In this document: one piece after another, positions 20,301 to 28,060 of the stretch
Layout of the letters: each line of letters starts with the position of its first letter
How positions within the stretch are numbered: position 1 is the first letter of the stretch
Source: Glaciecola sp947496235
GTDB taxonomy: Bacteria > Pseudomonadota > Gammaproteobacteria > Enterobacterales > Alteromonadaceae
Assembly (NCBI RefSeq): GCF_050306235.1
Contig: NZ_JBLWFH010000002.1
Coordinates: 186,001-250,000, forward strand
Direction: 5' to 3'
DNA: 64,000 nt
Notes under the pieces: generated by a model
What the model saw: the letters and a program-made list of their open reading frames with translations, nothing else
What the model was told of the DNA's origin: nothing
Database searches by the model: none
Made by a program: the position numbers and the translations under genes

Positions 20301-20510
20301 GCTGACACCGATGATGACAACGACGGTGTGCCAGATGCTCAAGATGCCTATCCATTAGATCCCAACAGGTCTGAACAACCCGCGCCACCGACGCCAGCAC
20401 CGCCCTCGGGTGGAAATGGTGGCAGTGAAAGTGGCGGTGGTTCCACAAGCATTGTTTGGTTTATGTTATTACTGGTTAGTATCTACCTTAGACGCAGTGT
20501 AACTAAGTAA
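14313..20510 (+). CDS. Giant surface/exported protein with FG-GAP and thrombospondin type 3 repeats, GlyGly-CTERM tail
   Basis: 2065 residues from the ATG at 14313 (TTGGAG upstream; an in-frame ATG at 14295 would add six residues). A signal peptide ends near SVLAEDKT. Regions in order: a unique cysteine-poor part; a cadherin/Ig-like domain opening near 486; a beta-propeller-like insertion with NHL-type segments (GQFSFARHLDIDPNDVLYIV near 880); the end of the Ig-like domain near 980 (GTDTFTYLVDDG); a DUF11-like domain near 1270-1380; FG-GAP/integrin-type repeats with DFNGDGYMDVV, DINNDGIDDIV, DIDGDELNDLLVG and DVDGDGIADLVIG (about 1480-1880); and calcium-binding DTDGDGIGNN thrombospondin type 3 repeats (about 1890-2020). 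The end is a Pro/Gly/Ser stretch, a hydrophobic helix and YLRRS, resembling the GlyGly-CTERM signal cut by rhombosortase. It probably acts in adhesion or as a secreted structural protein; the ligand is unknown. Confidence 0.85.
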   Translation: MKQIFPSHLSRVGAAVLSGLLVITPSVLAEDKTPADNSDLIDQQSFLIGALDTAIVAGFVPFEPVSKPAELLDLSTNLTLKAVAPALYIPNDLTLLPDASITDDLDTYGKDCYRNFHLPQNFTKEGDTYTYDYENWFGFWDIIPLPGDNEWFDFGTPEVRHANTGVKLSMTLYGDVNDLPDLITLREGRYDVKWRATSHLSPFWDIALPVALIWPNLSVETRYGASVTMKAAGKSSKAARGFRYYLQKSAKSIAEAASISFADYVVNNELGVYDDNFIIGMLTDTIPTHSNAATQTITILDIHTPQISTSQQSVVAEARNFGGSYFESIESDLIDTLTYADPCKRPVTLTNNAPEFLPIGENIEITWTVSDGGIYAPNVAPTMSITQTVRVEDTQGPILVPPAGFSQYAEAPVDTSDQNFNAGVPLVADLANPNPVVSSNLPDTLALNRRYVVNYSAVDATGNVTAADENNPDAYSQIITIKSPGTNTAPSATAQQASTNTSVPVAITLTGMDNDILDGIPDPLAFGIVDRPANGEFVAPLYPYFIEDYRLQPEIPINGDISYETLACPSDPMDGKTLEASLALLHYQYQDEYMEKCYCDGTGGDKQIPGDFIFNPQFMHITDDGILYVTDQRWGCYDGNHDARRGNRIAKFKDDELLAENTNIPSNLDIFQMDKEQRIWYRYLTGGGDKELFINGLNANLQPITTSPAGAKYSRATLKMSEDGLEFDAGNLVRTHVDSERGVVYVNDKHRIYMFDAQDPERFLGAAKNEERFLENCLSAGAGSRDGYWMVTDTQGSLYQICSTEIHKIGPPQMIDGELHIGEYIGWMGKCTGNKQHPETGVPYNYCDVDNQVSKGFQCTDETCERPTDNLDLHGANPGQFSFARHLDIDPNDVLYIVDSGNQRIQRFSADGTFAGEAKSTGEGVTQDGSFVLGNMGSPENVSVNSTEFHVLEADPQNADYFLHIFKTLPFYDITTDSAKVDYVSDINFQGTDTFTYLVDDGIDLSDVATVSVDVSRAYRAPENLRVECFNDSNFTIPTACDKTSEAGSIWVRFFADDKDGFIGYGGLDQLTFEITQAPENTTLTLLDTQVDRADYRLDASTDFFGIDTFSFRATDGDKYSEVFILEYEVEPTADLLEFTLPHDEEIRVARGFSQAYVFEFNDPDRESSAQPRADEVIFGDGTSSKRTEGWQNIGVYDDDDEPVDPQTNTLPGQGIVSVARAFDQDSAGISLCITDFSAYDMPDPTELLCQTTPPIKAISVTQVILSNESQDIAEPAADFDLNMLVVNQKPSTWAGYTAENNLVSFDLPDGVEMTQRDNRCVRAGKQVTCVLGNLAVEEEKLLEFKVRFDPQVGQDEKHFTFEVQHSDAGPSLESSRTVKMTVSMADDDDDGTINYLDAFPNNPVYANDTDGDGIADEWETEYGLNPNDGSDANLDSDGDGATNLTEFQNRTAPLIADAAHAAARITSAAANINREYSGYLGSNIAAGDFNGDGYMDVVASAPNSSNLDGGFGYVLVQYGSESGLTNTTEVLMIEYGFIRENLAAGDINNDGIDDIVTQSYLHVNVFLGTENGFLSPFEIESQGNVATYGTSLAIADIDGDELNDLLVGSLFYSNNGVDTSGAVHVYLGRTDFWRDANPVPTETLSITDSDQSGASMVVADIDGDDILDIIVGAPNMNSGRVDIYLGGNIDWSQSTEGTDDFILSDITLYGEAESDYFGYSLSSGQDVDGDGIADLVIGAYRHLGKGAVYLYQSSDNPWSGAQNPVASYVLYGDQEAEQFGLAVELMPNMAFTDQPSLLVGSSQFNAPTDEAPDTENHGKVTLYSDALLANAYHSWTGEEQSHFGYAIAYLGDLNADQQADFGVGAPYLFGGGQGDVFIYYGGATGQQLDSDFDNIADGFDNCPSVVNTDQADMDGDGIGDLCDSTDDTDSDNDGVPDIEDAFPNDPNEWIDTDGDGIGNNGDTDDDGDGVSDSEDAFPLDPAESVDTDGDGIGNNADTDDDNDGVPDAQDAYPLDPNRSEQPAPPTPAPPSGGNGGSESGGGSTSIVWFMLLLVSIYLRRSVTK

Positions 20511-20528
20511 TTGCTAGCAGCGCGAGAC

Positions 20529-20550
20529 AGCCCCGCGAAAGCGGGGACTT
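20529..20550 (+). terminator. GC-rich tetraloop hairpin between convergent genes
   Basis: CCCCGC (20531-20536), GAAA loop, GCGGGG (20541-20546). It lies in the 52-bp gap between the converging giant-protein and CcmC-like genes. There is no T run on either strand, so termination is inferred from position and stem stability only. Confidence 0.4.
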
Positions 20551-20562
20551 CTCCAAATTCAC

Positions 20563-21228
20563 CTAAATTCTCCTGCGTACACTTGAAAGAATATAACCAA
20601 CGGATATAAACAAAACAGCCCCTAAAGAAAAGGCAATTGTTTTTAAATATTCTGGGGCATAGCCATCAAATTTAAAGTTAGATAGGCGGGATTCTTGGTG
20701 CATAGTGTTCCACCATTCGGGAGACTGGTGTGATAAAAATAAGACGATTGCTGCGACCGCAACTAAAAGTAGATAAATAAAGTAAAGTTTTGGGTTATTT
20801 AACACTTTTGTAGTGCCAACGTATATTCCAAAACACACAACAAGAAATAATACTGTAAATCCTGATCTAGCGTCCCATACCCAGAAATCTCCCCATACTG
20901 GAACAGCCCATATAGCCCCTGTTAATAGAGTCATTAGAGTTAAAAATACTATGCAAGCGGCCATTGCTCGGAAAAATAGGAGAAGCAAGGTATTTGCTGA
21001 ACCGAATTTCTTAAAGCTAATGAAGGCTAGTATGAAAAACAATATGCCTGCTGAAAATGCCGCTGCAACATGAGGAAAAAGCCACCTGACATAAACACCC
21101 ATTTGGTAGTCTAACGGTACTACATAAAATATTTGATATGCGGCGATTATCGCTAGCATTAACCCAGTAGAAACTAGCGCCAAAGGCACGCCTAAGGTGT
21201 TTAATCTAAAAGTATCGAAACTATTCAT
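20563..21228 (-). CDS. CcmC-like haem-handling membrane protein (orphan)
   Basis: 221 residues with six hydrophobic segments. The periplasmic loop VWGDFWVWDARSG (111-123) is a recognisable tryptophan-rich WWD motif of the CcmC/CcmF/CcsA haem-handling family. His53 (LFPHVAAA) and His177 (WWNTMHQES) sit where CcmC has its two haem-ligand histidines. CcmC normally delivers haem to CcmE during cytochrome c maturation, but no other ccm gene is nearby and the flanks diverge from standard CcmC. It could be a specialised paralogue or a horizontally acquired copy. It converges on the giant surface protein gene and shows no operon partner. Confidence 0.72.
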   Translation of the reverse strand: MNSFDTFRLNTLGVPLALVSTGLMLAIIAAYQIFYVVPLDYQMGVYVRWLFPHVAAAFSAGILFFILAFISFKKFGSANTLLLLFFRAMAACIVFLTLMTLLTGAIWAVPVWGDFWVWDARSGFTVLFLVVCFGIYVGTTKVLNNPKLYFIYLLLVAVAAIVLFLSHQSPEWWNTMHQESRLSNFKFDGYAPEYLKTIAFSLGAVLFISVGYILSSVRRRI

Positions 21229-21294
21229 TCATTTTTATTATTGGTTTTAGCCAAAAAATAAGTCAAACCTACACTAGATATTTTGAGATTAACT

Positions 21295-22236
21295 CTATGG
21301 TTTTGCGTTTACAACTTTAGACTCGGCGGCGACAACTTTGCGTTTTGCCTTGAGTGTTAACACTCCCGCCAAAACCAAAACCATACCAATGATCTGTAAC
21401 ATGGTGATGGGTTCATCTAAGATCAACCAGCCAAAAATTATCGTAAGCGCTGGACCAATTGTACTTATTAGCACGACTCTGGCTGCACCAATATACTTTA
21501 TAGCACTGGATTGTAAAAACACTGGAAGCACAGTAGAGAACAGCGCCATCATAAAACAAAGCGTGTATATCTCCATGGGTTGCACTAAATTCGAAACCGG
21601 TAATTGAATAAAAAAGTGTAATTCAACAGCCAGTATAGATACCAACATGGCCAGTACTGAAAACTGCTTAGATCCCAGTTTTTTAATCATAGGTTCGGAA
21701 AATGCTTGGTAAAAAGCGTAACTAATTGCTGAGCCTGCGATTAAGAAAATTCCCCAAATAATCTCCTGATTGTTCTCGTTCACGGACAAATCGCTTATAC
21801 AGGCAAAAAGTACGCCCAGTGTTGTAAGTAGAATAGGGGGAATCAATCGTTTTTCAAACGATTGACCAAGAAAAATTACCCCCATGAAAATAGTCAGAAT
21901 GGGGTAAGAAAACAAAATGATCCTTTCTAAACCAGCGGAAATATACTCTAGCCCCATGAAATCCAATATGGATGCTGCGTAATACCCTGCCACTCCTAAA
22001 CAACTAAGTAGAAATACTTCTTTGAAACTCAGTCGGTGGAAACTTTTCAAGCCATGTAAGCTAATCAATAAGAAAAATGGCAGAGCAAAAATCATACGCA
22101 GACTTAATAGCGTAATAGGTTCAATGGGAGCTATCATGTAGGCTTGCTTAACAAATATAGCTTTTAACGAAAAGCCCGTCGCTGATAATACGGCAAGTAA
22201 AACGCCTAGTTGAGTAAGGTTATATCGAGATTTCAC
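21295..22236 (-). CDS. EamA-family (drug/metabolite transporter superfamily) exporter
   Basis: 313 residues with ten hydrophobic helices arranged as two EamA repeats. The first opens with LLAVLSATGFSLKAIFVKQA; the second contains GSAISYAFYQAFSEPMIKKL and ends with LGWLILDEPITMLQIIGM-like text (ILDEPIT is the usual second-repeat signature). Translation probably starts at GTG 22236, with only a weak GAAG upstream. The family exports amino acids, nucleobases and other small metabolites by proton exchange at the inner membrane; the substrate here cannot be predicted. The gene is single, 66 bp upstream of the CcmC-like gene and in the same direction. Confidence 0.88.
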   Translation of the reverse strand: MKSRYNLTQLGVLLAVLSATGFSLKAIFVKQAYMIAPIEPITLLSLRMIFALPFFLLISLHGLKSFHRLSFKEVFLLSCLGVAGYYAASILDFMGLEYISAGLERIILFSYPILTIFMGVIFLGQSFEKRLIPPILLTTLGVLFACISDLSVNENNQEIIWGIFLIAGSAISYAFYQAFSEPMIKKLGSKQFSVLAMLVSILAVELHFFIQLPVSNLVQPMEIYTLCFMMALFSTVLPVFLQSSAIKYIGAARVVLISTIGPALTIIFGWLILDEPITMLQIIGMVLVLAGVLTLKAKRKVVAAESKVVNAKP

Positions 22237-22293
22237 AATTTACTTCATATTTCCAAATCTAAGGATTCATTAGCACAAAAGATCAGCGTTTTA

Positions 22294-23463
22294 TTATTGT
22301 CGCAAAATCTCAAGGGTACGATTGTATTGAATTTCAAACAGCCCCCAATGCTGATAGTCACTGAAGTTTGCTGTGTTCGCAAACTGTACCATGACAGTGT
22401 CTATATCAGGATGATAACGGGCAATACTTTGATAGCCTGGCATAAGACCGGTGTGACCATAAAAATATAACTCAGAATAAATAGCCTGTTCTTTTTCGTC
22501 AGTAAAAATAGAGCCGTCGTTTAATGCTCGAATAAATTTGCCTACATCTTCGGCGGTGCCTATCATTGCCGTTAGTTCAGTGCCGTAATCCGACATTTTT
22601 ATATCATGCTCGATTCCCACATAGTAACCGCTCATGACCTTATCAGTGTCAACTTCCGATAATGAGCCATAAGTGTTGTGTAACTCATTAGGCACTAAAA
22701 TCGCCTGTTTGATATACTCAAATTTAGCCATACCAGTGGTTTTTTCAATCAACATTGAAAGTAATAGATAATTGGTATTGGAATACTCAAACTCTTGATT
22801 GGGCGGAAAATTGGCAGCTTTATCCAGAATCAATGCAAGGGCTTCTTGTTGGGTTATCGGAGGTTTTACCCAAAAGTTTTCTACGTCGGTGATGTTGGGT
22901 ATACCAGAGCGATGCTGAACCAACATGCGCAGTGTGATTTCTTCTGCATTCTCAATTCTCCCCACTAAGTTTGGAAACAACTGAGCTAAACTTGCATCCA
23001 AAGAAAGCTGATTATTGCTCACTAGTTTAGTGATAGCGAGCGCGTCATATAACTTACTAATACTTGCCAACTTAAATAAAGCATGCGGATTTGCTGGAAT
23101 TTTTTTATCTCGATCATGCCAACCTGCGCTATAAAAAGCGGGTGGTTCACCGGCTCGATCTATGTACAGAATAATGCCATCAAAACCTCGTTCAGTCCCT
23201 TGTTTAACATATTCTTCAATAGTATCAGGTAGCGGCATTAAATTAGCAAAAACTAAGCGCCAAGGTGGAAAAACAATAGTGCAGACAACGCCTATTATTA
23301 AGGCTGTAATGCGAGCGACAAATATGAATCTTTGACGTTTACTTTGATTTGTCGTTTGTGCCGGTTTCATGGGCCTTTCCCTAGGGTATTTTGACGCGCG
23401 CAATCTCAAATATTGTGCCTGAGATATTACCACAAGACCTAAAATTAAAATAATTAAGTACAT
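22294..23463 (-). CDS. Membrane-anchored serine hydrolase, class C beta-lactamase fold
   Basis: 389 residues from the ATG at 23463. Two hydrophobic segments open the protein, one near the N-terminus and one about 48-66 residues in. An alternative ATG at 23370 has a better ribosome site (AGGGAAAGG) and keeps only the second. The catalytic domain has SISK (nucleophile Ser and Lys), YSNTNY as the second motif and YGHTGLMPG in the KTG position. The fold covers esterases, D-aminopeptidases and penicillin-binding-type hydrolases; the active site probably faces the periplasm. It resembles the exported hydrolase at 6530-7672 only at family level. The substrate is unknown and no operon partner is visible. 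Confidence 0.84.
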   Translation of the reverse strand: MYLIILILGLVVISQAQYLRLRASKYPRERPMKPAQTTNQSKRQRFIFVARITALIIGVVCTIVFPPWRLVFANLMPLPDTIEEYVKQGTERGFDGIILYIDRAGEPPAFYSAGWHDRDKKIPANPHALFKLASISKLYDALAITKLVSNNQLSLDASLAQLFPNLVGRIENAEEITLRMLVQHRSGIPNITDVENFWVKPPITQQEALALILDKAANFPPNQEFEYSNTNYLLLSMLIEKTTGMAKFEYIKQAILVPNELHNTYGSLSEVDTDKVMSGYYVGIEHDIKMSDYGTELTAMIGTAEDVGKFIRALNDGSIFTDEKEQAIYSELYFYGHTGLMPGYQSIARYHPDIDTVMVQFANTANFSDYQHWGLFEIQYNRTLEILRQ

Positions 23464-23564
23464 GTTTTCATACAATTAGCATAGCGGGCATACCCTTCTT
23501 CGGCTAATATTATTAGATAATCCAAAACTATTTTGGCATCCATTAGGGAAAATATAGGTTTTAC

Positions 23565-24932
23565 ATGCCCAGCGACTCGCAAGAATCCGTTTTTACAAAT
23601 TCAGTAAAAAATCTTTTAAGAGATTTTCACGATCCCTCTGACGCTGAAGATTCTGCCATAGGCGTTGCATTGGCATACTTCAATGAGTTAGAAGGTGAAT
23701 CCAAAGCTAAAATGTCGAACGAAGCGAATACGGGGGAAGGTGAAAAGCTTCGCATCGCTCGCTTGGCAAATATTATTTATATTGCCACTCAACTACTAAA
23801 ATTAACCGAAGGTAAAAATTGGAAAGAAACACAGGTCCAATCCTCTAGATTGTTAGGCACATTATTTCTGCTTAGTTCTTATGATGGGCCAAAGGCGCGT
23901 CGCTTACATCAAAGAATGAAACCTATTTACAAAGCCGTTTTATCTGTAAGATTACTTGATGGCTTACTAGCAAAAGATAAAATTACACATCCGTATATTT
24001 TGAAGCACTTTGATTCCAAACAGCGGTATTTTTCGCCTGAAACTGAATATACCGAGTTTCAGCAATTTGTGGTGCTGCCCATGATTATTGCGAATCTGAT
24101 TCAAGACGTCGGCTTATTTCATCCCAAATGTCGCGAGATTTTATATGGAAAGTCAGGTGACCAAGATGAATTTAGAGTGTTGGATAAAGAAGATCGCATA
24201 TTGCTGCTACGCCTAAACTATAAAGCCACTATGGATTACTTGACCAAAGGGCTTGGAAAAGAAAAATATATAGGTAACTCTAAACAAGAACGAATAGTCT
24301 TTAATCAGCAGCAAGACGAGCAAATGGAATTTATGGAAGATTTGCTCAAAGGGGCGTTATCTCCTAAAGATGGAGTAGGAAATTTAATAAAGATACCTCA
24401 GGTTTATACCTCGGTAGTGTTATCAACAAAAGCAAAAATGGATTTGATGGATCTACCCAAAGCCATTTTTCTTATTGATCAGTTAGCAAAATCAGGCAGC
24501 GTAGATGCTGAGGCGGCAAAAACCTTTATCAAAATTGTAGGGCAATTCCCTCAAGGCTTTGGCGTTGTGTATTGTCAACCTGATCACGCGGATAATCCCC
24601 CTGATAAATATGAATACGCAATAGTCAATCAACTAAATCCAGAAAAATTGCGGGAACCCTTGTGTCGAGCGGTGACACGTAGTCTTCAATTTACCAGTTC
24701 AGGCACTAATTTAGTGGTAACAACAGATGCGAATTTGTATTTTCCAAGTGCTAGAGATTTGCTATCTAAAATCAGTAAAGAACGTTTAGAGGAGATTCTT
24801 AGCCTCCTTTACAAAGAATCAAAACATGGTGGAGAGCGGGAATTATTGCCTCATTGTTGGAATGTTTATGACTTTTTTAGTGAAAAACGATTTCAGAATC
24901 TTTGGAATAAAAGCACCACAAAAACGGTTTGA
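23565..24932 (+). CDS. Uncharacterised protein resembling a degenerate HD-GYP domain
   Basis: 455 residues, soluble, without signal peptide. I do not recognise it outright. Residues around 325-385 (AAKTFIKIVGQFPQGFGVVY, then YAIVNQLNPEKLREPLC) read like the C-terminal part of HD-GYP phosphodiesterases, where the sequence is typically IG.YP.G..V followed by AIV...P..L..P. The middle (ANLIQDVGLFHPKCREIL) aligns loosely with the HD region, but the metal-binding His-Asp pairs and the GYP motif are missing, so cyclic-di-GMP hydrolysis is unlikely. It could bind a nucleotide or act as a structural adaptor. The TIR gene follows 264 bp downstream on the same strand. Confidence 0.6.
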   Translation: MPSDSQESVFTNSVKNLLRDFHDPSDAEDSAIGVALAYFNELEGESKAKMSNEANTGEGEKLRIARLANIIYIATQLLKLTEGKNWKETQVQSSRLLGTLFLLSSYDGPKARRLHQRMKPIYKAVLSVRLLDGLLAKDKITHPYILKHFDSKQRYFSPETEYTEFQQFVVLPMIIANLIQDVGLFHPKCREILYGKSGDQDEFRVLDKEDRILLLRLNYKATMDYLTKGLGKEKYIGNSKQERIVFNQQQDEQMEFMEDLLKGALSPKDGVGNLIKIPQVYTSVVLSTKAKMDLMDLPKAIFLIDQLAKSGSVDAEAAKTFIKIVGQFPQGFGVVYCQPDHADNPPDKYEYAIVNQLNPEKLREPLCRAVTRSLQFTSSGTNLVVTTDANLYFPSARDLLSKISKERLEEILSLLYKESKHGGERELLPHCWNVYDFFSEKRFQNLWNKSTTKTV

Positions 24933-25196
24933 CTCTTCTTAACGATAATCACGTTTTAAGGCCGAATGGCCCGATTTCATTTAAAGTAGAAAATAAACTT
25001 TTATCCAACACCATGTGAATTCGGATGAGAAGTATGTATCGCAAGAGGCTCGAATATTTGAGCTCCCTAACTTTTAAGACATCTACATTTGTATTTTCGT
25101 TTTTGGTGATATTATAATCAATTGATAACGATATGATTTGTATATCAGTGCGTGCTGTTTTAACTGATAAGGTATGATATAGAAGGGAATCTAGCG

Positions 25197-27233
25197 ATGT
25201 CACCAGTAAATGAAAGCCCTCAAATATTTGATGTTTTTATCAGCCATGCGTCTGAAAATCGAAAAGAAGCCATTGCGCTTTGCCAATATTTAGAAAACCA
25301 AGGCTTATCCTGTTGGATTGCCCCTCGAAATGTTCGCGTAGGTCGTGATTACAGTGAAGAAATCATTGAAGGAGTAATCAATTCGAAAAGCTTGATTCTA
25401 CTGTTATCTGAACACGTAGAATCATCAAACTTCGTTAAACGAGAAGTGGAACGAGCCACGTCTTATCGACGAAAAGTATTTACTATTCGGTTACAAGATG
25501 TCCAAGTCCCTAAGTCGATAGAGTTATTTTTAGGTTTACCTCATTGGGTTGACCAATGGAGTTCAGATTACCCAGAAAGGCTTAAAGGCATAGTCGCCGA
25601 AATTACCAATACGCAAGTTTCTTCGGCTCAAATTAAAGGGCCTAGTGCAGCAACACGCTTGTTACGCTTTTCAACGAAAAATGCGATTGGACTTGTGTCC
25701 GCAATTATCTTAGTAAGCTTCGCAATCTATTTCTTCAGTCAACGCCAAGCAATGCCCCCACCACCAGAAATAGTTACTCGTTACAGTCAAATAGAAAGAA
25801 AAGATTTTTCTGTTTCTGTCAATCAATCTTTTGCCAATGGACCCATTATCATTACTGTAAAAGCCAATCTTTTAACATTCAGTCCCAGTCCTGAGTTAAT
25901 GCAAGAACAAGTTAGATTTAAATATTCTCTGGACAATGGGCATAATGGAGAAGAGATCAGTAATCTGGCATTAGTACAAATTAAAGTGCCTGCATCTTCA
26001 TCCCCTGCAAGTAATTTACGCCTGACCATTGAGGATCTTGGCCGACAAAAACAGACTGAAACTTTGGAATTTAACCTACCTCAGTTAAAAGAAATGATGG
26101 AATCTTCAAATTCAGAAGCACAGGCAAAAGCCCAACAATTGTTAGAAAAAGGATTAAAATGTACTTCATCAATTTCTAATGTGCCCGCTTTTCCCATCTG
26201 TTATTTCGGTGGGATTGGCCAAGAGAAGCAGTTATCCGAATTACAAACTTCTATCCAAAAAATTACCTTTGGATCATCACCTGAAAAAATGTCAGATTGG
26301 GTATCCTTATCCCCCCTAAGTACACAAGGGCAAGTAAGCGCAATAATTGATAGGCGGCAAAAATTTTCAATCATGATACCTATTACAAACTCAAACACTT
26401 ATTACCAAGTACATTTTACTAATGACGAAACAGGGAATATTCACCTGCTTCCGCAAAAAAATAGTACGCTTCGAGCTGTTCAATTGAACTCAGATGATCC
26501 TAAAGCGCCAGCTCTTTTTTTAGCGAATGACTTTTCCCAGCAAAATAAATTATTAGTCCCGCTAATAGCCTCAGATACTCAAAAAGTTAGTTGGAGTATT
26601 TATGCTGGGGTTAATAGAAAAATGCAGAATTCACAGGGTTGGTTTTTTGCAACCAATATTAAACCGTCAGAGTTACGAAGCATTAAGCAAATCACATTGA
26701 ATGTGACAGGTAAAAATGGGCAATCAAAGAGCTTTCAATATCAATTAGATTTAAGCGTAATTGAACAACAAGCTTCTTTAACAAAATATAAGAAGTTGCA
26801 CGATAGAATAGTTACTTGTGGAGTAAATGGTTGTTATTTTACCCAATTTGAAGGCGTTGCCAGTAAAGGCATAATAAAAGATGTATTAATTGGGCTAGAT
26901 GCTAATAATATGCTTTCTATTCATGAAGATTTTACGTCATTTCAAAATACTATGGAAGAGCGACGCCAAAAGGTTTTAGCAAAGGAACGCGCAAACAATA
27001 CCGAAGAGTCTGAAAGCAGTTTAAGCTTCGGTACGCCCGTGCGTATTAGTGGTCCCACATTGGTTGAACGTTTAAGCGAGCCCTCTGCCATTAAGGTTAA
27101 TAAAAATTGGCAGAATAAAAGCACCACCGAAATTTTGCGGTACTCATGGCCAGTGGGCCCAATTTTTGTACAACTGGTTTGGCTTGATGGGACGAGGTCG
27201 GAAATAATAGTATTTCAAATACCATTAAAATAG
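25197..27233 (+). CDS. Membrane-anchored TIR-domain protein
   Basis: 678 residues. Residues 10-135 form a TIR_2 domain: DVFISHASENR at the start, the RNVRVGRDYSEEI loop, LILLLSEHVESS, and Glu83 in FVKREVERA at the position of the catalytic glutamate of NAD-cleaving TIR domains. One transmembrane helix lies at about 163-181. The remaining ~490 residues would face the periplasm; they contain beta-rich text I cannot assign to a family. TIR domains either hydrolyse/cyclise NAD or serve in protein contacts; with Glu83 kept, activity is possible. A periplasmic sensor joined through the membrane to a cytoplasmic TIR effector is a reasonable inference. AAGGGA precedes the ATG by eight bases. Confidence 0.85.
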   Translation: MSPVNESPQIFDVFISHASENRKEAIALCQYLENQGLSCWIAPRNVRVGRDYSEEIIEGVINSKSLILLLSEHVESSNFVKREVERATSYRRKVFTIRLQDVQVPKSIELFLGLPHWVDQWSSDYPERLKGIVAEITNTQVSSAQIKGPSAATRLLRFSTKNAIGLVSAIILVSFAIYFFSQRQAMPPPPEIVTRYSQIERKDFSVSVNQSFANGPIIITVKANLLTFSPSPELMQEQVRFKYSLDNGHNGEEISNLALVQIKVPASSSPASNLRLTIEDLGRQKQTETLEFNLPQLKEMMESSNSEAQAKAQQLLEKGLKCTSSISNVPAFPICYFGGIGQEKQLSELQTSIQKITFGSSPEKMSDWVSLSPLSTQGQVSAIIDRRQKFSIMIPITNSNTYYQVHFTNDETGNIHLLPQKNSTLRAVQLNSDDPKAPALFLANDFSQQNKLLVPLIASDTQKVSWSIYAGVNRKMQNSQGWFFATNIKPSELRSIKQITLNVTGKNGQSKSFQYQLDLSVIEQQASLTKYKKLHDRIVTCGVNGCYFTQFEGVASKGIIKDVLIGLDANNMLSIHEDFTSFQNTMEERRQKVLAKERANNTEESESSLSFGTPVRISGPTLVERLSEPSAIKVNKNWQNKSTTEILRYSWPVGPIFVQLVWLDGTRSEIIVFQIPLK

Positions 27234-27365
27234 AAAATCACTTATCTTATGGGAAGTAAAAAATAATCTAAGTGCCCGTATGTCCCCGAGAGATAACTTT
27301 ACTCTCAAAAGATTTGTGAGGGATTCCAAATGCGGCAACAATGACAAGGGGATATCTTGCATAGC

Positions 27366-27611
27366 TTATTGTCTAACGATAACGTATTCTCTATTTTTGT
27401 AAGTTACTATCGGCGGTTGCCGGTTTGCTTCAAAATACTCATACCCTTGCTGCAGGTTTTTCCAAAAACTAAACCATTGATGCTCTTTGTAATCATTCAG
27501 CTTTTCTTCAACACTTTCAATGGCTTTTTCAGCTCTAAGGCTTGTGGGAAAATCTGATGCAAATCCATGATGTAATGTAAAAATCAGCAAAAGTGGAATA
27601 GTCCATTTCAT
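27366..27611 (-). CDS. Small exported protein, unknown function
   Basis: 81 residues. A clear signal peptide (MKWTIPLLLIFTLHHGFASD) is followed by a helical, charged segment (AEKAIESVEEKLNDYKEH) and ends with PPIVTYKNREYVIVRQ. The body is a short helical hairpin with no cysteine. I do not recognise the family. It converges on the TIR gene (gap 132 bp, no visible terminator) and is the last of three small minus-strand genes. Confidence 0.6.
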   Translation of the reverse strand: MKWTIPLLLIFTLHHGFASDFPTSLRAEKAIESVEEKLNDYKEHQWFSFWKNLQQGYEYFEANRQPPIVTYKNREYVIVRQ

Positions 27612-27781
27612 CTCTGAGTTTTCTCCAATGAAGTTGAGGTGACAAATTGAATGAAATCACCCTCCGCGAAAAAAATTTATGCTAAAAAAAGTACCAATAG
27701 AGCAGCAATAGGCCAAAAAAGATTCACGACATTTAAAAACGTAAAACAATACTTTCCATAAAAAGTATCCTCGAGGGAAAT

Positions 27782-28036
27782 TCAATCCCACCAACAATAG
27801 AGCGTTTTAGTATTTTTCATCTCGAGCTCTAACTCTTCGATACTGCCCGTACCTTGCCAAACAACGTCAGGACAAAATTTAAATACTTCTTTGGCAAACT
27901 GTTTCCAATTTACCTTATTTAAGGTCACTTTGGCTTCAATCCAATCTTGACCTGCACCAAACAAACTAAGACCATAAATAGAATGCCATTGTTGATATTT
28001 TTTTAAAACATCGTCTGATGTTATGTTGTAATTCAT
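27782..28036 (-). CDS. DUF4253-like small protein
   Basis: 84 residues, soluble. The order of motifs matches the C-terminal part of the DUF4253 family as I remember it: QWHSIYGLSLFGAGQDWIEA, a segment with AKEVFKFCPDVV, then WQGTGSIEEL and a terminal CWWD (family: FWWD). The usual family member is longer, so this is a minimal version. The function of the family is unknown. It sits 24 bp after the exported-protein gene at 28061-28414 in the same direction, which suggests co-transcription. Confidence 0.65.
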   Translation of the reverse strand: MNYNITSDDVLKKYQQWHSIYGLSLFGAGQDWIEAKVTLNKVNWKQFAKEVFKFCPDVVWQGTGSIEELELEMKNTKTLYCWWD

Positions 28037-28060
28037 GCCATCAGTACGAACACTTTGTAG

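Noticed and set aside
24949..25203. 84-codon minus-strand ORF in the gap before the TIR gene
   Set aside because: It overlaps the TIR start region, has no ribosome site worth the name, no recognisable motif and an unstructured composition. More likely chance in an AT-rich promoter region.
27700..27784. Read-through of the DUF4253 stop into a hydrophobic segment (NLFWPIAALLVLFLA)
   Set aside because: The protein already ends with the family-typical WWD, and the downstream segment has no good start codon. Probably chance.
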